Position numbers and translations under genes: made by a program
Source: Bacteroidia bacterium
GTDB lineage: Bacteria > Bacteroidota > Bacteroidia > Flavobacteriales_E > Vicingaceae
Length of the DNA stretch: 37,416 bases
NCBI GenBank assembly: GCA_030429925.1
Contig: JAUIGQ010000011.1
Location: 1-37,416, forward strand
Reading direction: 5' to 3'
Shown: piece after piece, positions 1 through 7,502 of the stretch
Numbering within the stretch: the stretch's first letter is position 1
Layout of the letters: each line of letters opens with the position of its first letter
The notes under the pieces: generated by a model
Database searches by the model: none
What the model saw: the letters and a program-made list of their open reading frames with translations, nothing else
What the model was told of the DNA's origin: nothing

Positions 1-797
1 AGGATACTGTCTCTTGTAATACCCGGCAAGATGGTTTTGGAAGTTAAGGAAGGAGTGATCAACTTCCCACCAATCATGAACATCACATTCATTGTTCCAG
101 ATTCTTCAATATACTTATGCTCTTTGGCATCAGTCCAGATCAATTGATCATACCCTTCTTCCTGAGCATATTTTGCAGGCAATAAGGAGGCAGCATAATT
201 TGCCGCAGCTTTCGCTGCTCCAATACCTCCTTCGCATGCTCTAGAATACGTTTCTTCAACTTTCACACTCACAGCACCTGAATAGTATCCTGCTGTGGGA
301 GAAGTGATCACCATGAACAAATATCTGGAACTGGCCTTTACTCCGATAAATTCATCATCGGCAATAAGGAATGGACGAATATAGAGGGCTTGTCCTTCTT
401 TCTTCGGCACCCAATCTCTATCCAAAGCAACTAATTGACGAATACCATCCATAAAGATAGCTTCGGGCACTTCAGCCATACTCATCCTTCTGGCCGATGT
501 ATTCAATCGTTCAAAATTCTTGTCGGCTCTAAATAACTGGATCTCACCCGCTTCATTCCTGTAGGCTTTCATTCCTTCGAAAATGGCCTGACCGTAATGG
601 AATACTGAGGATGAAGGTGCAAATGCGATCTTGGAATACGGTTTTATATGGGCTTGACCCCATTGACCGTTTGCATATTCTGCAATTAACATATGGTCGG
701 AGAACTCTCTACCAAACTTCAAATTATCAAAATCGACGTCTTTCAACCTAGACTCTGCTGTTCTTTCGACCTTGATGTTCAATTCTTCTACTGCCAT
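1..797 (-). CDS. ilvE: Branched-chain amino acid aminotransferase (5' part; runs off the left edge)
   Basis: This would be the PLP enzyme that transaminates leucine, isoleucine and valine with 2-oxoglutarate in the cytoplasm. It reads as an open frame of 265 codons from the ATG at 797-795 down to the window edge. Visible fold-type IV BCAT segments are FHYGQAIFEGMKAYR, ALYIRPFLIADDEFIGV, the stretch GGIGAAKAAANYAASL (around residues 194-209, with the lysine expected to bind PLP in GAAKAAANY) and, at the edge, GITRDSIL. The family is usually about 355 residues, so roughly 90 C-terminal residues lie outside the window. It is divergent from the fatty-acid hydroxylase at 923. A TATTTTTG -7 box lies at 831-838 on its strand with a TTG 17 bp upstream. 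No sign of damage is seen. The family call is firm; the exact ilvE role is standard inference. Confidence 0.93.
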   Translation of the reverse strand, partial: MAVEELNIKVERTAESRLKDVDFDNLKFGREFSDHMLIAEYANGQWGQAHIKPYSKIAFAPSSSVFHYGQAIFEGMKAYRNEAGEIQLFRADKNFERLNTSARRMSMAEVPEAIFMDGIRQLVALDRDWVPKKEGQALYIRPFLIADDEFIGVKASSRYLFMVITSPTAGYYSGAVSVKVEETYSRACEGGIGAAKAAANYAASLLPAKYAQEEGYDQLIWTDAKEHKYIEESGTMNVMFMIGGKLITPSLTSKTILPGITRDSI

Positions 798-830
798 TTA
801 TCAAATTAATAAAGTGATCCTCCCGTCGGA

Positions 831-858
831 CAAAAATAATCAACCTAATTTAATACAA
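831..858 (-). promoter_or_regulatory. Bacteroidota-type promoter of ilvE
   Basis: On the minus strand TATTTTTG (838-831) matches TAnnTTTG, and a TTG (858-856) sits 17 bp upstream as a possible -33 element. Transcription would start near 825, about 27 bp before the ilvE ATG. The -33 triplet touches the palindrome at 858-876. Confidence 0.55.
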
Positions 859-876
859 AATACACTTAGTGTATTT
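858..876. promoter_or_regulatory. Perfect 19-bp palindrome, likely operator
   Basis: Two 9-bp arms, AAATACACT and AGTGTATTT, surround a single central T and match perfectly. The site lies between the divergent ilvE and fatty-acid hydroxylase genes, next to the -33 region of ilvE and just upstream of the -7 box of the hydroxylase (887-894). Its size and position suit a dimeric winged-helix or TetR-type repressor. The MarR gene at 1563-2012 is an obvious but unproven candidate. Confidence 0.6.
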
Positions 877-886
877 GAACTTATTT

Positions 887-894
887 TAATTTTG
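887..894 (+). promoter_or_regulatory. -7 promoter element of the fatty-acid hydroxylase gene
   Basis: TAATTTTG matches TAnnTTTG exactly and lies 29 bp before the ATG at 923. No TTG is found at the ideal spacing, and the place where -33 contacts would fall overlaps the palindrome at 858-876. Confidence 0.5.
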
Positions 895-922
895 TTATAA
901 TGTCACTGATATTGGATTGATT

Positions 923-1561
923 ATGTCAGAGAGAACAGCGGATTATATTCAAAATGAAAGGAATGCAAGGGTTTTCAAAAGCCCGATCCTGAATTTTCTT
1001 AGTAAGACACACATATCTGTTCCACTTGTAATATTCTTTGGAACAAGCATAGCCTTATGCGCATACTCGCTTATTGAGTTCCGCTTTTCATTATCTAAAA
1101 TAGGTCTTTTGTTCCTCTTAGGACTGCTGAGCTTCACACTGGCTGAATACCTCATTCATAGATACTTATACCATCTTCCGGGCGTGTACAAGGAAGGAAA
1201 GGTCGCCTATGCACTGCATGGGATCCATCATAAATTCCCTAAGGATAAAAAATTACTGGTTATGCCTCCGGTACTTAGTGTAACACTTTCCTCCATGATC
1301 CTTGGATTGATCTATTGGATCTTTGGGAAGATTGGTTTTGCAATAACAGCCGGATTTCTTTTTGGATATGCCGCTTATCTTAGTGTTCATTATCTCGTTC
1401 ACGCCTTCAAACCTCCAAAGAACATCTTCAGGGAATTGTGGATCAATCATTCCATTCATCATTATCAAGATGACAATACAGCATTTGGGGTATCCTCTCC
1501 CCTATGGGATTATGTATTTGGTACCATGCCCGACAAGAAGAGCATGAGAAAGAGCTCCTAG
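923..1561 (+). CDS. Small fatty-acid hydroxylase superfamily membrane protein
   Basis: This is probably a di-iron membrane oxygenase of the fatty-acid hydroxylase/sterol desaturase superfamily (PF04116) that would hydroxylate a lipid acyl chain. The 212-residue product has at least four hydrophobic segments. Histidine clusters are in the expected order: HRYLYH, HGIHH, HYLVH and HSIHHYQD, the last followed by a C-terminal segment ending in WDYVFGTMP. The superfamily needs about eight histidines for the di-iron site, and these clusters can supply them. A TTG six bases upstream extends the frame, but the ATG at 923 is chosen. The gene ends with TAG one base before the stop of the convergent MarR gene. 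It resembles the short FA2H-like proteins rather than the longer sterol desaturase type at 7503. The substrate is unknown. Confidence 0.8.
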   Translation: MSERTADYIQNERNARVFKSPILNFLSKTHISVPLVIFFGTSIALCAYSLIEFRFSLSKIGLLFLLGLLSFTLAEYLIHRYLYHLPGVYKEGKVAYALHGIHHKFPKDKKLLVMPPVLSVTLSSMILGLIYWIFGKIGFAITAGFLFGYAAYLSVHYLVHAFKPPKNIFRELWINHSIHHYQDDNTAFGVSSPLWDYVFGTMPDKKSMRKSS

Positions 1562-1562
1562 A

Positions 1563-2012
1563 TCAATTTCGCAATTTATCAAGCAACTGATTTAGTTGCT
1601 TTGCTTCTTCTTCAGTCAGATGAGTAAGTCTGGCAATCAATTTTTCCTCTTCCTCATCAAGGATATTGAGCAACTTAAGCCCTTTTTCGGTGATACTAAT
1701 ATCCATTTGCCTGCGATCCTCCATATTCACCTTTCTATCAACCAGCTCCTTCTTTTGGAGCTTATCAACCAATCTGGAAACGTTGGACATTTTATCGATC
1801 ATACGTTCACAGATAGCATTTACTGCAATTGCTCCCGGATATTGTCCTCTAAGTATTCTCAGCACATTGTATTGCTCAGAAGTTAGATCAAAATTCTTTA
1901 AATGTCTAGAAATAAGATCTACTACCCATTTACCTGTAAAGAGCTGATTGATCAAGAGTTTATGATGCTCACTTCTAAACTTACCCTGTTTTATTTCCTC
2001 TTCTATCTTCAT
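1563..2012 (-). CDS. MarR-family transcriptional regulator
   Basis: The 149-residue protein has the MarR layout: an N-terminal dimerisation helix, a winged helix-turn-helix at about residues 45-110, and a C-terminal dimerisation helix rich in Glu and Leu. Diagnostic parts are LTSEQYNVLRIL, the recognition-helix region MSNVSRLVDKLQKKELVDR and the wing EDRRQMDISITEKG. MarR proteins bind short palindromes as dimers and are often released by small phenolic or lipid ligands or by cysteine oxidation. Only one cysteine is present here (ICERM), so a two-cysteine switch within one monomer is unlikely. The gene is divergent from the alpha/beta hydrolase at 2137 and convergent with the hydroxylase at 923. 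Control of these neighbours is inference. I did not find a copy of the 858-876 palindrome in its own upstream region. Confidence 0.9.
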   Translation of the reverse strand: MKIEEEIKQGKFRSEHHKLLINQLFTGKWVVDLISRHLKNFDLTSEQYNVLRILRGQYPGAIAVNAICERMIDKMSNVSRLVDKLQKKELVDRKVNMEDRRQMDISITEKGLKLLNILDEEEEKLIARLTHLTEEEAKQLNQLLDKLRN

Positions 2013-2136
2013 TCTATTTCGGAATCATTGGATCGAAATCTACGAAATAACAAAATTGTACTTTTTACTTCATATATCCTTAAAGAATTATTGAAAGAAA
2101 CATTCTTGATTTGCTTAACTTAGAGTTCATTTCACT

Positions 2137-3009
2137 ATGCTGCTAAAGATTAGAATACTATTTCTTCGTCTGTATTTCAACAGTATTGGCTTGTTAAACA
2201 AAGATAGATCGGCTGATAAGCTGATCCATTTATTCACTACACCAAGAGCTAGGGTTAGCAGAAAAAAAGAACATGAGATCCTCGACAGATCCCGAAAAAC
2301 ACATTTAAAGTTTGATGGAAAAGAGGTTTGCTTGTATGAATGGGGACAAGGGGAAAGAGTTGCAATGTTATTTCACGGATGGGAAAGCAATGCAGGTAGC
2401 CTTGGAGCTTACGTTGAGCCTTTGGTTTCATTAGGCTACCATGTATTGGCCTATGATAGTCTGGCTCACGGGAAAAGTGAAGGAAAGCAGGCCAATATGA
2501 TCGTCTTTAAAGAGATTGCAAGAAAGATCATTCAAGAAAAGGGTATTCCAGAAATAGCTATTGGACATTCATTAGGAGCCAATGTGATCCTATTACTTGC
2601 TTCTGAAGAAAAACTGCAGATCCCAAAGGTTGTCTTGATCAGTCCATTCAATCAGATGAAAGCTATCTTCTTAGGGTTTAGGTCGATCTTAAAGATCCCT
2701 GAAAGCATCTATTCTGTAATGCTAGACAAGGCTAGCAAAAGATTCAATTACAATATAAGAGAAATGGAATTTGGAAAGGTTGGTGCAAATTCCCCTTTGA
2801 ACTCGGTGCTGATCATGCATGACAAGAATGACAAGATCACCCCTTTTAGTCATTCAGCTAATATGTCAAAAAGATGGGGACTAGCAGAGCTAAAGCCAAT
2901 TGAAGGAAGCGGACATTATAAGATCCTATGGAATGAATCTGCTCTTGATACAGCCTTAAATTTCATAAAAGAGGAAACCGATTCTAACATTCAAACGTTA
3001 GTAAAATAA
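2137..3009 (+). CDS. Alpha/beta hydrolase
   Basis: The 290-residue product is a serine hydrolase of the alpha/beta fold, likely an esterase or lipase-like enzyme. The oxyanion strand motif is MLFHGWESNAGS (about 77-88), the nucleophile elbow is GHSLGAN with Ser145, the acid is most likely Asp232 in HDKNDKITP, and the base is His260 in GSGHYKI. The N-terminal 50 residues are basic and partly hydrophobic, without a clear signal-peptide cleavage site. It is divergent from the MarR gene with a 124-bp gap, a layout often seen when the regulator controls the enzyme. No TAnnTTTG box is evident in the gap. The substrate cannot be told from sequence. Confidence 0.85.
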   Translation: MLLKIRILFLRLYFNSIGLLNKDRSADKLIHLFTTPRARVSRKKEHEILDRSRKTHLKFDGKEVCLYEWGQGERVAMLFHGWESNAGSLGAYVEPLVSLGYHVLAYDSLAHGKSEGKQANMIVFKEIARKIIQEKGIPEIAIGHSLGANVILLLASEEKLQIPKVVLISPFNQMKAIFLGFRSILKIPESIYSVMLDKASKRFNYNIREMEFGKVGANSPLNSVLIMHDKNDKITPFSHSANMSKRWGLAELKPIEGSGHYKILWNESALDTALNFIKEETDSNIQTLVK

Positions 3010-3065
3010 ATAGACTTTATCTCGGGTCTTTGCTTTCCCATTTATTTTAGCACAAAGCTTTCAAA

Positions 3066-3773
3066 ATGAATAGATTGAACAAGAGCCTTCCTCCATCAAT
3101 CACCAATCTTATAATAGGATTGACACTTTTGACACTGCTTTCCATTCTTAGCTCATCTGACCATAAGCTAAGTAATTACACTTCTATATACAATCAACTG
3201 GAAGGCGATTCTAAACCTGAATTCAAATTATTCGAGAAAGCATATTTGGGCTATATAGATCTTAAATTAAGTGGCTTCCTTCATCCTGAAAAAGACATTC
3301 TCACTATCATCGACTTTAGACTTTCATCCAAGGAAAAGAGAATGTGGGTAATAGATCTTAAGGAAAAAGAAATTGTACACAATGTGCATGTAGCCCATGG
3401 AAAGAACAGTGGTGAAGAATACGCTACTTACTTTTCAAATACGCCAAATTCATTACAGAGTAGTCTAGGCTTCTATTTGACCGGAGAGACCTATATTGGA
3501 AAGAATGGACTCTCGTTAAAATTAAAAGGATTGGAAAGAGGATTCAACTCCAATGCCTACAAGAGATACATTGTATTGCACGGGGCAGAATACGCCGACA
3601 AGGACTATATTAAGGAACATGGAATATTAGGTAACAGTGAAGGTTGTCCTGCTGTGCCTATGGAAGTGCACAAAGAGATCATTGATCTGACTAAAGGAGG
3701 AACCATCCTCTTGATCTATTACCCGGATATAGCTTATTTGGAAGAGTCCACCTATATGATGGAGATCTTTTAA
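3066..3773 (+). CDS. Murein L,D-transpeptidase catalytic domain protein (YkuD_2)
   Basis: This belongs to the YkuD_2 branch (PF13645) of L,D-transpeptidase-like proteins, which are expected to act on peptidoglycan peptide stems in the periplasm. A hydrophobic stretch at about residues 14-30 acts as signal peptide or anchor. The catalytic core has VAHGKNSGEEYATYFSN, LKGLERGFNSNAYKR, His172 in IVLHGAEYAD and the nucleophile Cys194 in NSEGCPAVP, so the His/Cys pair is intact. The 235-residue length suits a protein with only this domain. It follows the alpha/beta hydrolase by 56 bp in the same direction. Its stop codon overlaps that of the convergent phosphohexomutase gene in the sequence TTAA at 3770-3773. 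Confidence 0.85.
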   Translation: MNRLNKSLPPSITNLIIGLTLLTLLSILSSSDHKLSNYTSIYNQLEGDSKPEFKLFEKAYLGYIDLKLSGFLHPEKDILTIIDFRLSSKEKRMWVIDLKEKEIVHNVHVAHGKNSGEEYATYFSNTPNSLQSSLGFYLTGETYIGKNGLSLKLKGLERGFNSNAYKRYIVLHGAEYADKDYIKEHGILGNSEGCPAVPMEVHKEIIDLTKGGTILLIYYPDIAYLEESTYMMEIF

Positions 3774-5182
3774 GCTCCTTTGATTGCTTTATGCACCTCT
3801 TCTAGTATCTTGAAGGCACCGGCCGTATCTTTTGATTCAGCATATGTTCTGAGCACAGGCTCTGTGCCTGAAGGACGGATCATCACCCATTCTTCATTCT
3901 CAAAATAGTATTTATATCCATCTACATTCTCAACCGCTTCCACCTTGTAGGGACCGAATGATTTATACTTGTCATCTGCACAGTTTTGCATGATACGCAA
4001 TTTATCAGCCTCGGCTAGATGCAAATCAATCCTTTCAAATTTGAATTCACCTATGGATCTGTAAACATCTTCGATCAGTCCTTCTAAACTCTTACCGGAC
4101 TTCACCATATACTCCCAGATAGTTAATCCCATCCAAATACCATCTCTTTCTGGAATATGTCCTTTAATAGCTATTCCACCTGATTCCTCTCCTCCTAGCA
4201 GTACGTCTTCTTTCACCATATATCCTGCAACATATTTGAAACCGATCTTAACGATCTCATAATCCAAGCCTAATTGATCGCAAAGCTTCTTCACCTTTGG
4301 TGAAACGGAAAATGCCAATACGACCTTCCCGTCGAATTTCTTTTCTTCAACAAGATATTTGATCAAGAGTAAGATGATATGGTGAGAGTCTACAAATTCA
4401 CCCTTGCTATTATAGAGGCCTATCCTATCCGCATCTCCGTCTACAGCTAATCCGCAATCTATATCTCCCTCAGCCAAGGCGATCATCTCAGAAAATTCTG
4501 AAAGATTCCTGTGAATTGGCTCCGGCGCTTGTCCGTCAAAACCCGGATTATGCTCTGCATGCAGGAAAGTGATATCCGGAAGCAATCTCCTCATTACATT
4601 CTGACCAGCTCCATACATTGCATCAAAGGCGAAATTCATATCAGAATTAGCGATAGCTTCCAAATCAAAGTTTTTCTTAACATGATCTATATACATCTCC
4701 TCCAGATCTACATACTTCACTGAACCTTTCTCCACTAATTTTTCAAGTGAGATGGATTCAAGATCAGTCGTGTTCGTATCGGGAATAAGATCCTCAACTT
4801 CTTGAACTTGATCAGGCAATAGCGGCCCGCCGAAACTACCTTTCAGCTTAAAACCATTGTAGGATGGAGGATTGTGAGAGGCAGTTATTACAACTCCTAA
4901 AGAGGCATTCAATTTTAGAGTGCCCAATGATACCATTGGGGTGCTCACAAATCCTTTTGCCAAATAAACTTGGATCCCAACATCTGCCAAGACTTTGGCA
5001 GTAACCTCGGCGAACATTTCTCCACCAAATCTGCAATCATGACCAATGACAACGGATGCATCGTTGAAATTGGACTTTAACCAATTCGCCGTACCGGTTG
5101 CTACCCTGGCAACATTATCAACTGTATAATCCTTTGCAATGATAGCTCTCCAGCCATCTGTACCGAACTTTAATTTCGCCAT
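3770..5182 (-). CDS. Phosphohexomutase (phosphoglucomutase/phosphomannomutase family)
   Basis: This cytoplasmic enzyme of the alpha-D-phosphohexomutase superfamily interconverts hexose 1- and 6-phosphates. All four signatures are intact in 470 residues: the phosphoserine loop TASHNP with Ser102, the metal loop DGDADR (Asp248, Asp250, Asp252), the sugar loop GGEESGG and the phosphate loop RPSGTEP near the C terminus. The N-terminal FGTDGWRA is typical of the bacterial phosphoglucomutase/phosphomannomutase branch. Whether glucose, mannose or both are used cannot be decided. A TACTTTTG -7 box sits at 5206-5213, 24 bp upstream of the ATG and just downstream of the mltG stop, so the gene probably has its own promoter. 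The 3' end overlaps the stop of the convergent L,D-transpeptidase gene. Confidence 0.92.
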   Translation of the reverse strand: MAKLKFGTDGWRAIIAKDYTVDNVARVATGTANWLKSNFNDASVVIGHDCRFGGEMFAEVTAKVLADVGIQVYLAKGFVSTPMVSLGTLKLNASLGVVITASHNPPSYNGFKLKGSFGGPLLPDQVQEVEDLIPDTNTTDLESISLEKLVEKGSVKYVDLEEMYIDHVKKNFDLEAIANSDMNFAFDAMYGAGQNVMRRLLPDITFLHAEHNPGFDGQAPEPIHRNLSEFSEMIALAEGDIDCGLAVDGDADRIGLYNSKGEFVDSHHIILLLIKYLVEEKKFDGKVVLAFSVSPKVKKLCDQLGLDYEIVKIGFKYVAGYMVKEDVLLGGEESGGIAIKGHIPERDGIWMGLTIWEYMVKSGKSLEGLIEDVYRSIGEFKFERIDLHLAEADKLRIMQNCADDKYKSFGPYKVEAVENVDGYKYYFENEEWVMIRPSGTEPVLRTYAESKDTAGAFKILEEVHKAIKGA

Positions 5183-5205
5183 GAATTCTTTCTTTTTTGG
5201 GCTGC

Positions 5206-5213
5206 CAAAAGTA
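5206..5213 (-). promoter_or_regulatory. -7 promoter element of the phosphohexomutase gene
   Basis: On the minus strand this reads TACTTTTG, an exact match to TAnnTTTG, 24 bp before the ATG at 5182. It lies in the 35-bp gap after mltG. No well-spaced TTG was found. Confidence 0.5.
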
Positions 5214-5217
5214 CTAT

Positions 5218-6258
5218 TTACTGTAGAATTTTCCTCCTATTTAACTCCCTTCTGTAAGCATTTGCAAATTGATTATGCTGACTTAAGGTTGAGGAAAAGT
5301 GATGATAACCTGAGAAGTCAGCCTTGGCGCACATGTAAAGATAATTGTGCTTCTCTGCATTCAAAACGGCTTCAATAGAATTGATCTCCGGAATATTGAT
5401 AGGGCCGGGTGGCAAGCCTGCATATTTATAGGTATTGTAGGGAGAGTTGATCGCTTTGTGCTCGTTCAAGACCCGCTTGATGGAATAGTCTCCAAGAGCA
5501 AATATCAAAGTTGGATCAGATTGCAGTCTCATCCCCCTTTTGATCCTATTCAAGTAAAGCCCTGCTACCTTTAGTCGCTCTTCAGGGTGTTCTTGTTGCT
5601 CTGCCTGGACAATAGAGGCAAGAATTGCAACCTCAGACTGACTTAAACCCAATGCATTGGCCTTGGCCTTTCGCTGATCATTCCAAAACCGCTTATACTC
5701 CTTTGCCATTCGACCTAAAAACTCATCTACTGAGGTATTCCAATAAAACTCATAGGTATTGGGTAAGAACATGGAGGGAAATGTTGCTATGGAAAATCCG
5801 AACTTGCCAGCCACCTCCGGATTGCGGATAGCTGCCAGTAGATCATTGGAATCCAGCTCAAGCTTTGCACCCGCTACTCCGGCTATTCTGTTAATATCTC
5901 TATGAGAATTGATAGTCAATCTAAGAGGCTCTTGCATGCCCGATCTGAGCAAATTAACCAGTTCATTATTGCTCATTTTATTCCTGATCAAATATCGACC
6001 GGGTATAGGATCTGAAAACGACTTTTTATCTGCCACCCAAAGAAAAGAAGAGGTATCCTTTAATACACCTTCACTGTAAAGCTGGCTAGTCAAGCTACTT
6101 AGATCAGAACTTGAAGGCACGTAGATATACTTCTGCTCAGAGTTCAAGCTAACACCCTCAATGAAGATCTTCTTGAGATAATTCAAGGCGACTATTCCAC
6201 AAGCAAGAAATAGAAGCAAGAAGGTTATAAGACCTATATTTATTTTTCTCTTTGCCAT
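5218..6258 (-). CDS. mltG: Endolytic transglycosylase MltG
   Basis: MltG is an inner-membrane lytic transglycosylase that cuts nascent glycan strands and sets their length. The 346 residues show an N-terminal transmembrane anchor (about 8-28), a LysM-like region and the YceG catalytic domain. Glu220 in AILASIVQAEQ fits the conserved catalytic glutamate of the family, and RGMRLQSDPTLIF, NSPYNTYKYAGLPPGPI and the C-terminal HHFSSTLSQHN are characteristic. Length is normal (about 340 in E. coli). It is divergent from trmD with a 75-bp gap. A TATTTTTG box on its strand at 6270-6277 leaves only about five bases of leader before the ATG. Confidence 0.93.
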   Translation of the reverse strand: MAKRKINIGLITFLLLFLACGIVALNYLKKIFIEGVSLNSEQKYIYVPSSSDLSSLTSQLYSEGVLKDTSSFLWVADKKSFSDPIPGRYLIRNKMSNNELVNLLRSGMQEPLRLTINSHRDINRIAGVAGAKLELDSNDLLAAIRNPEVAGKFGFSIATFPSMFLPNTYEFYWNTSVDEFLGRMAKEYKRFWNDQRKAKANALGLSQSEVAILASIVQAEQQEHPEERLKVAGLYLNRIKRGMRLQSDPTLIFALGDYSIKRVLNEHKAINSPYNTYKYAGLPPGPINIPEINSIEAVLNAEKHNYLYMCAKADFSGYHHFSSTLSQHNQFANAYRRELNRRKILQ

Positions 6259-6269
6259 TTCCGGGAGGG

Positions 6270-6277
6270 CAAAAATA
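6270..6277 (-). promoter_or_regulatory. -7 promoter element of mltG
   Basis: On the minus strand this reads TATTTTTG, matching TAnnTTTG, and ends 12 bp before the mltG ATG. The expected transcript leader is therefore very short. Confidence 0.45.
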
Positions 6278-6320
6278 GTGATTGCAAATAGTAGCAGATC
6301 ATTTTAAAAAATCAATTTTT

Positions 6321-6328
6321 TAGCTTTG
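6321..6328 (+). promoter_or_regulatory. -7 promoter element of trmD, almost touching the start codon
   Basis: TAGCTTTG matches TAnnTTTG and its last base lies six bases before the A of the trmD ATG at 6334. Transcription five to seven bases downstream of the box would give a leaderless or nearly leaderless mRNA. Confidence 0.5.
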
Positions 6329-6333
6329 CATTT

Positions 6334-7023
6334 ATGAGAATTGACATCATCACTGTGGTACCTGAGTTATTGGAGGGACCTTTTTCCGCTTCAATAATGA
6401 AGAGGGCTGCCGATAAAGGGATTGCAGAAGTACATCTTCACAATCTGAGAGACTATAGTAGCGACAATTACAACTCAGTTGATGATTATGCTTTTGGAGG
6501 AGGAGCGGGAATGGTAATGAGCATTGGGCCAATCGATAGATGCATAAAAACCTTGAAGGAAGAAAGGAAGTATGATGAAGTCATTTATATGAGTCCGGAC
6601 GGTCATCAATTGGATCAGGCTTTGAGCAATCAGCTTTCGCTGAAAGAGAACCTGATCATATTGGCCGGACATTATAAGGGAGTTGACGAAAGAGTAAGAG
6701 AGCATTTAGTTACCATGGAGATCTCCATTGGTGATTACGTCCTTTCAGGTGGCGAATTGGCGGCAGCTGTTTTAGCTGACAGTGTGATCAGGCTACTTCC
6801 AGGAGTGTTGAACGATGAAACATCTGCCTTAACAGACTCCTTTCAAGATGGCTTGTTGGCCCCTCCGGTATATACACGACCGGCAGAATATAACGGTTGG
6901 GAAGTGCCTGAAATACTCAGGTCGGGAAATTTGAAGGGAATAGAACAATGGAGGCATGATCAGTCTGTAGAAAGAACCAAGAAAAAAAGACCTGATCTTT
7001 ATAAAAAATATTCTTCAGACTGA
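6334..7023 (+). CDS. trmD: tRNA (guanine-37 N1)-methyltransferase TrmD
   Basis: TrmD methylates G37 next to the anticodon of some tRNAs using S-adenosylmethionine and prevents frameshifting. The 229-residue length is normal. The SPOUT trefoil-knot motifs are intact: YMSPDGHQ (about 85-91), [13 protein letters not shown] (109-121) and [12 protein letters not shown] (130-141). The catalytic aspartate region [10 protein letters not shown] (Asp168) and the C-terminal [19 protein letters not shown] are also present. It is followed by rplS, its usual partner, after a 66-bp gap containing a separate promoter. The more common neighbours rpsP and rimM are absent here, as is usual in Bacteroidota. A -7 box almost touches its start codon. 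Confidence 0.97.
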   Translation: MRIDIITVVPELLEGPFSASIMKRAADKGIAEVHLHNLRDYSSDNYNSVDDYAFGGGAGMVMSIGPIDRCIKTLKEERKYDEVIYMSPDGHQLDQALSNQLSLKENLIILAGHYKGVDERVREHLVTMEISIGDYVLSGGELAAAVLADSVIRLLPGVLNDETSALTDSFQDGLLAPPVYTRPAEYNGWEVPEILRSGNLKGIEQWRHDQSVERTKKKRPDLYKKYSSD

Positions 7024-7024
7024 T

Positions 7025-7054
7025 TTGTGATATGAAGATAAAATCCTACTTTTG
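7025..7054 (+). promoter_or_regulatory. rplS promoter (TTG - 19 bp - TACTTTTG)
   Basis: This is the best-formed promoter in the window. TTG at 7025-7027, a 19-bp spacer, then TACTTTTG at 7047-7054 match the Bacteroidota consensus. The start would be near 7060, leaving about 30 bases before the rplS ATG at 7090. Confidence 0.75.
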
Positions 7055-7089
7055 CCTTCCAATTTTTGCAGAGGATAATTTAAGTCATT

Positions 7090-7452
7090 ATGGACGCAAT
7101 CAAGTTTGTAGAGCAAGATATTAACGGAACATCAGAACTACCTGACTTCAAAGCAGGAGATTCTGTATCTGTAAGTTATAAGATCAAGGAAGGAAACAAA
7201 GAAAGAATTCAGGTTTTCCAAGGAACAGTGATCCAGAGAAGAGGAAGCGGAGTGAATGAGACATTTACTGTAAGAAAAGTTTCCGGTGGTATTGGTGTGG
7301 AAAGAGTTTTCCCTATGAGTTCACCTTTCATTGAAAGTATTAAAGTGAATAAGAGTGGTTCTGTTAGAAGAGCAAGGATCTTCTACTTGAGAAACAGAAC
7401 CGGTAAATCTGCACGTATTAGAGAAAAGATCTTCGTTAAGAAAGAAGATTAA
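7090..7452 (+). CDS. rplS: Large-subunit ribosomal protein L19
   Basis: L19 sits at the interface between the ribosomal subunits. The 120-residue length and sequence are typical: [28 protein letters not shown] is spread over about residues 20-47, followed by [35 protein letters not shown] and the basic C-terminal region [17 protein letters not shown]. It has its own strong promoter and ends 18 bp before a 14-bp-stem terminator, so it is probably transcribed alone or as the distal gene after trmD. Confidence 0.98.
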   Translation: MDAIKFVEQDINGTSELPDFKAGDSVSVSYKIKEGNKERIQVFQGTVIQRRGSGVNETFTVRKVSGGIGVERVFPMSSPFIESIKVNKSGSVRRARIFYLRNRTGKSARIREKIFVKKED

Positions 7453-7470
7453 TCAAATAGAGATTAAATA

Positions 7471-7502
7471 AAAAAGCCCTTCGACTTATCGAAGGGCTTT
7501 TT
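7471..7502. terminator. Strong hairpin terminator shared by convergent genes
   Basis: A perfect 14-bp stem, arms 7471-7484 and 7489-7502, with a 4-base loop CTTA. A-runs and T-runs flank the GC-rich core on both sides, so it can end transcription of rplS on the plus strand and of the hydroxylase on the minus strand, whose stop codon directly abuts it. Confidence 0.9.
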
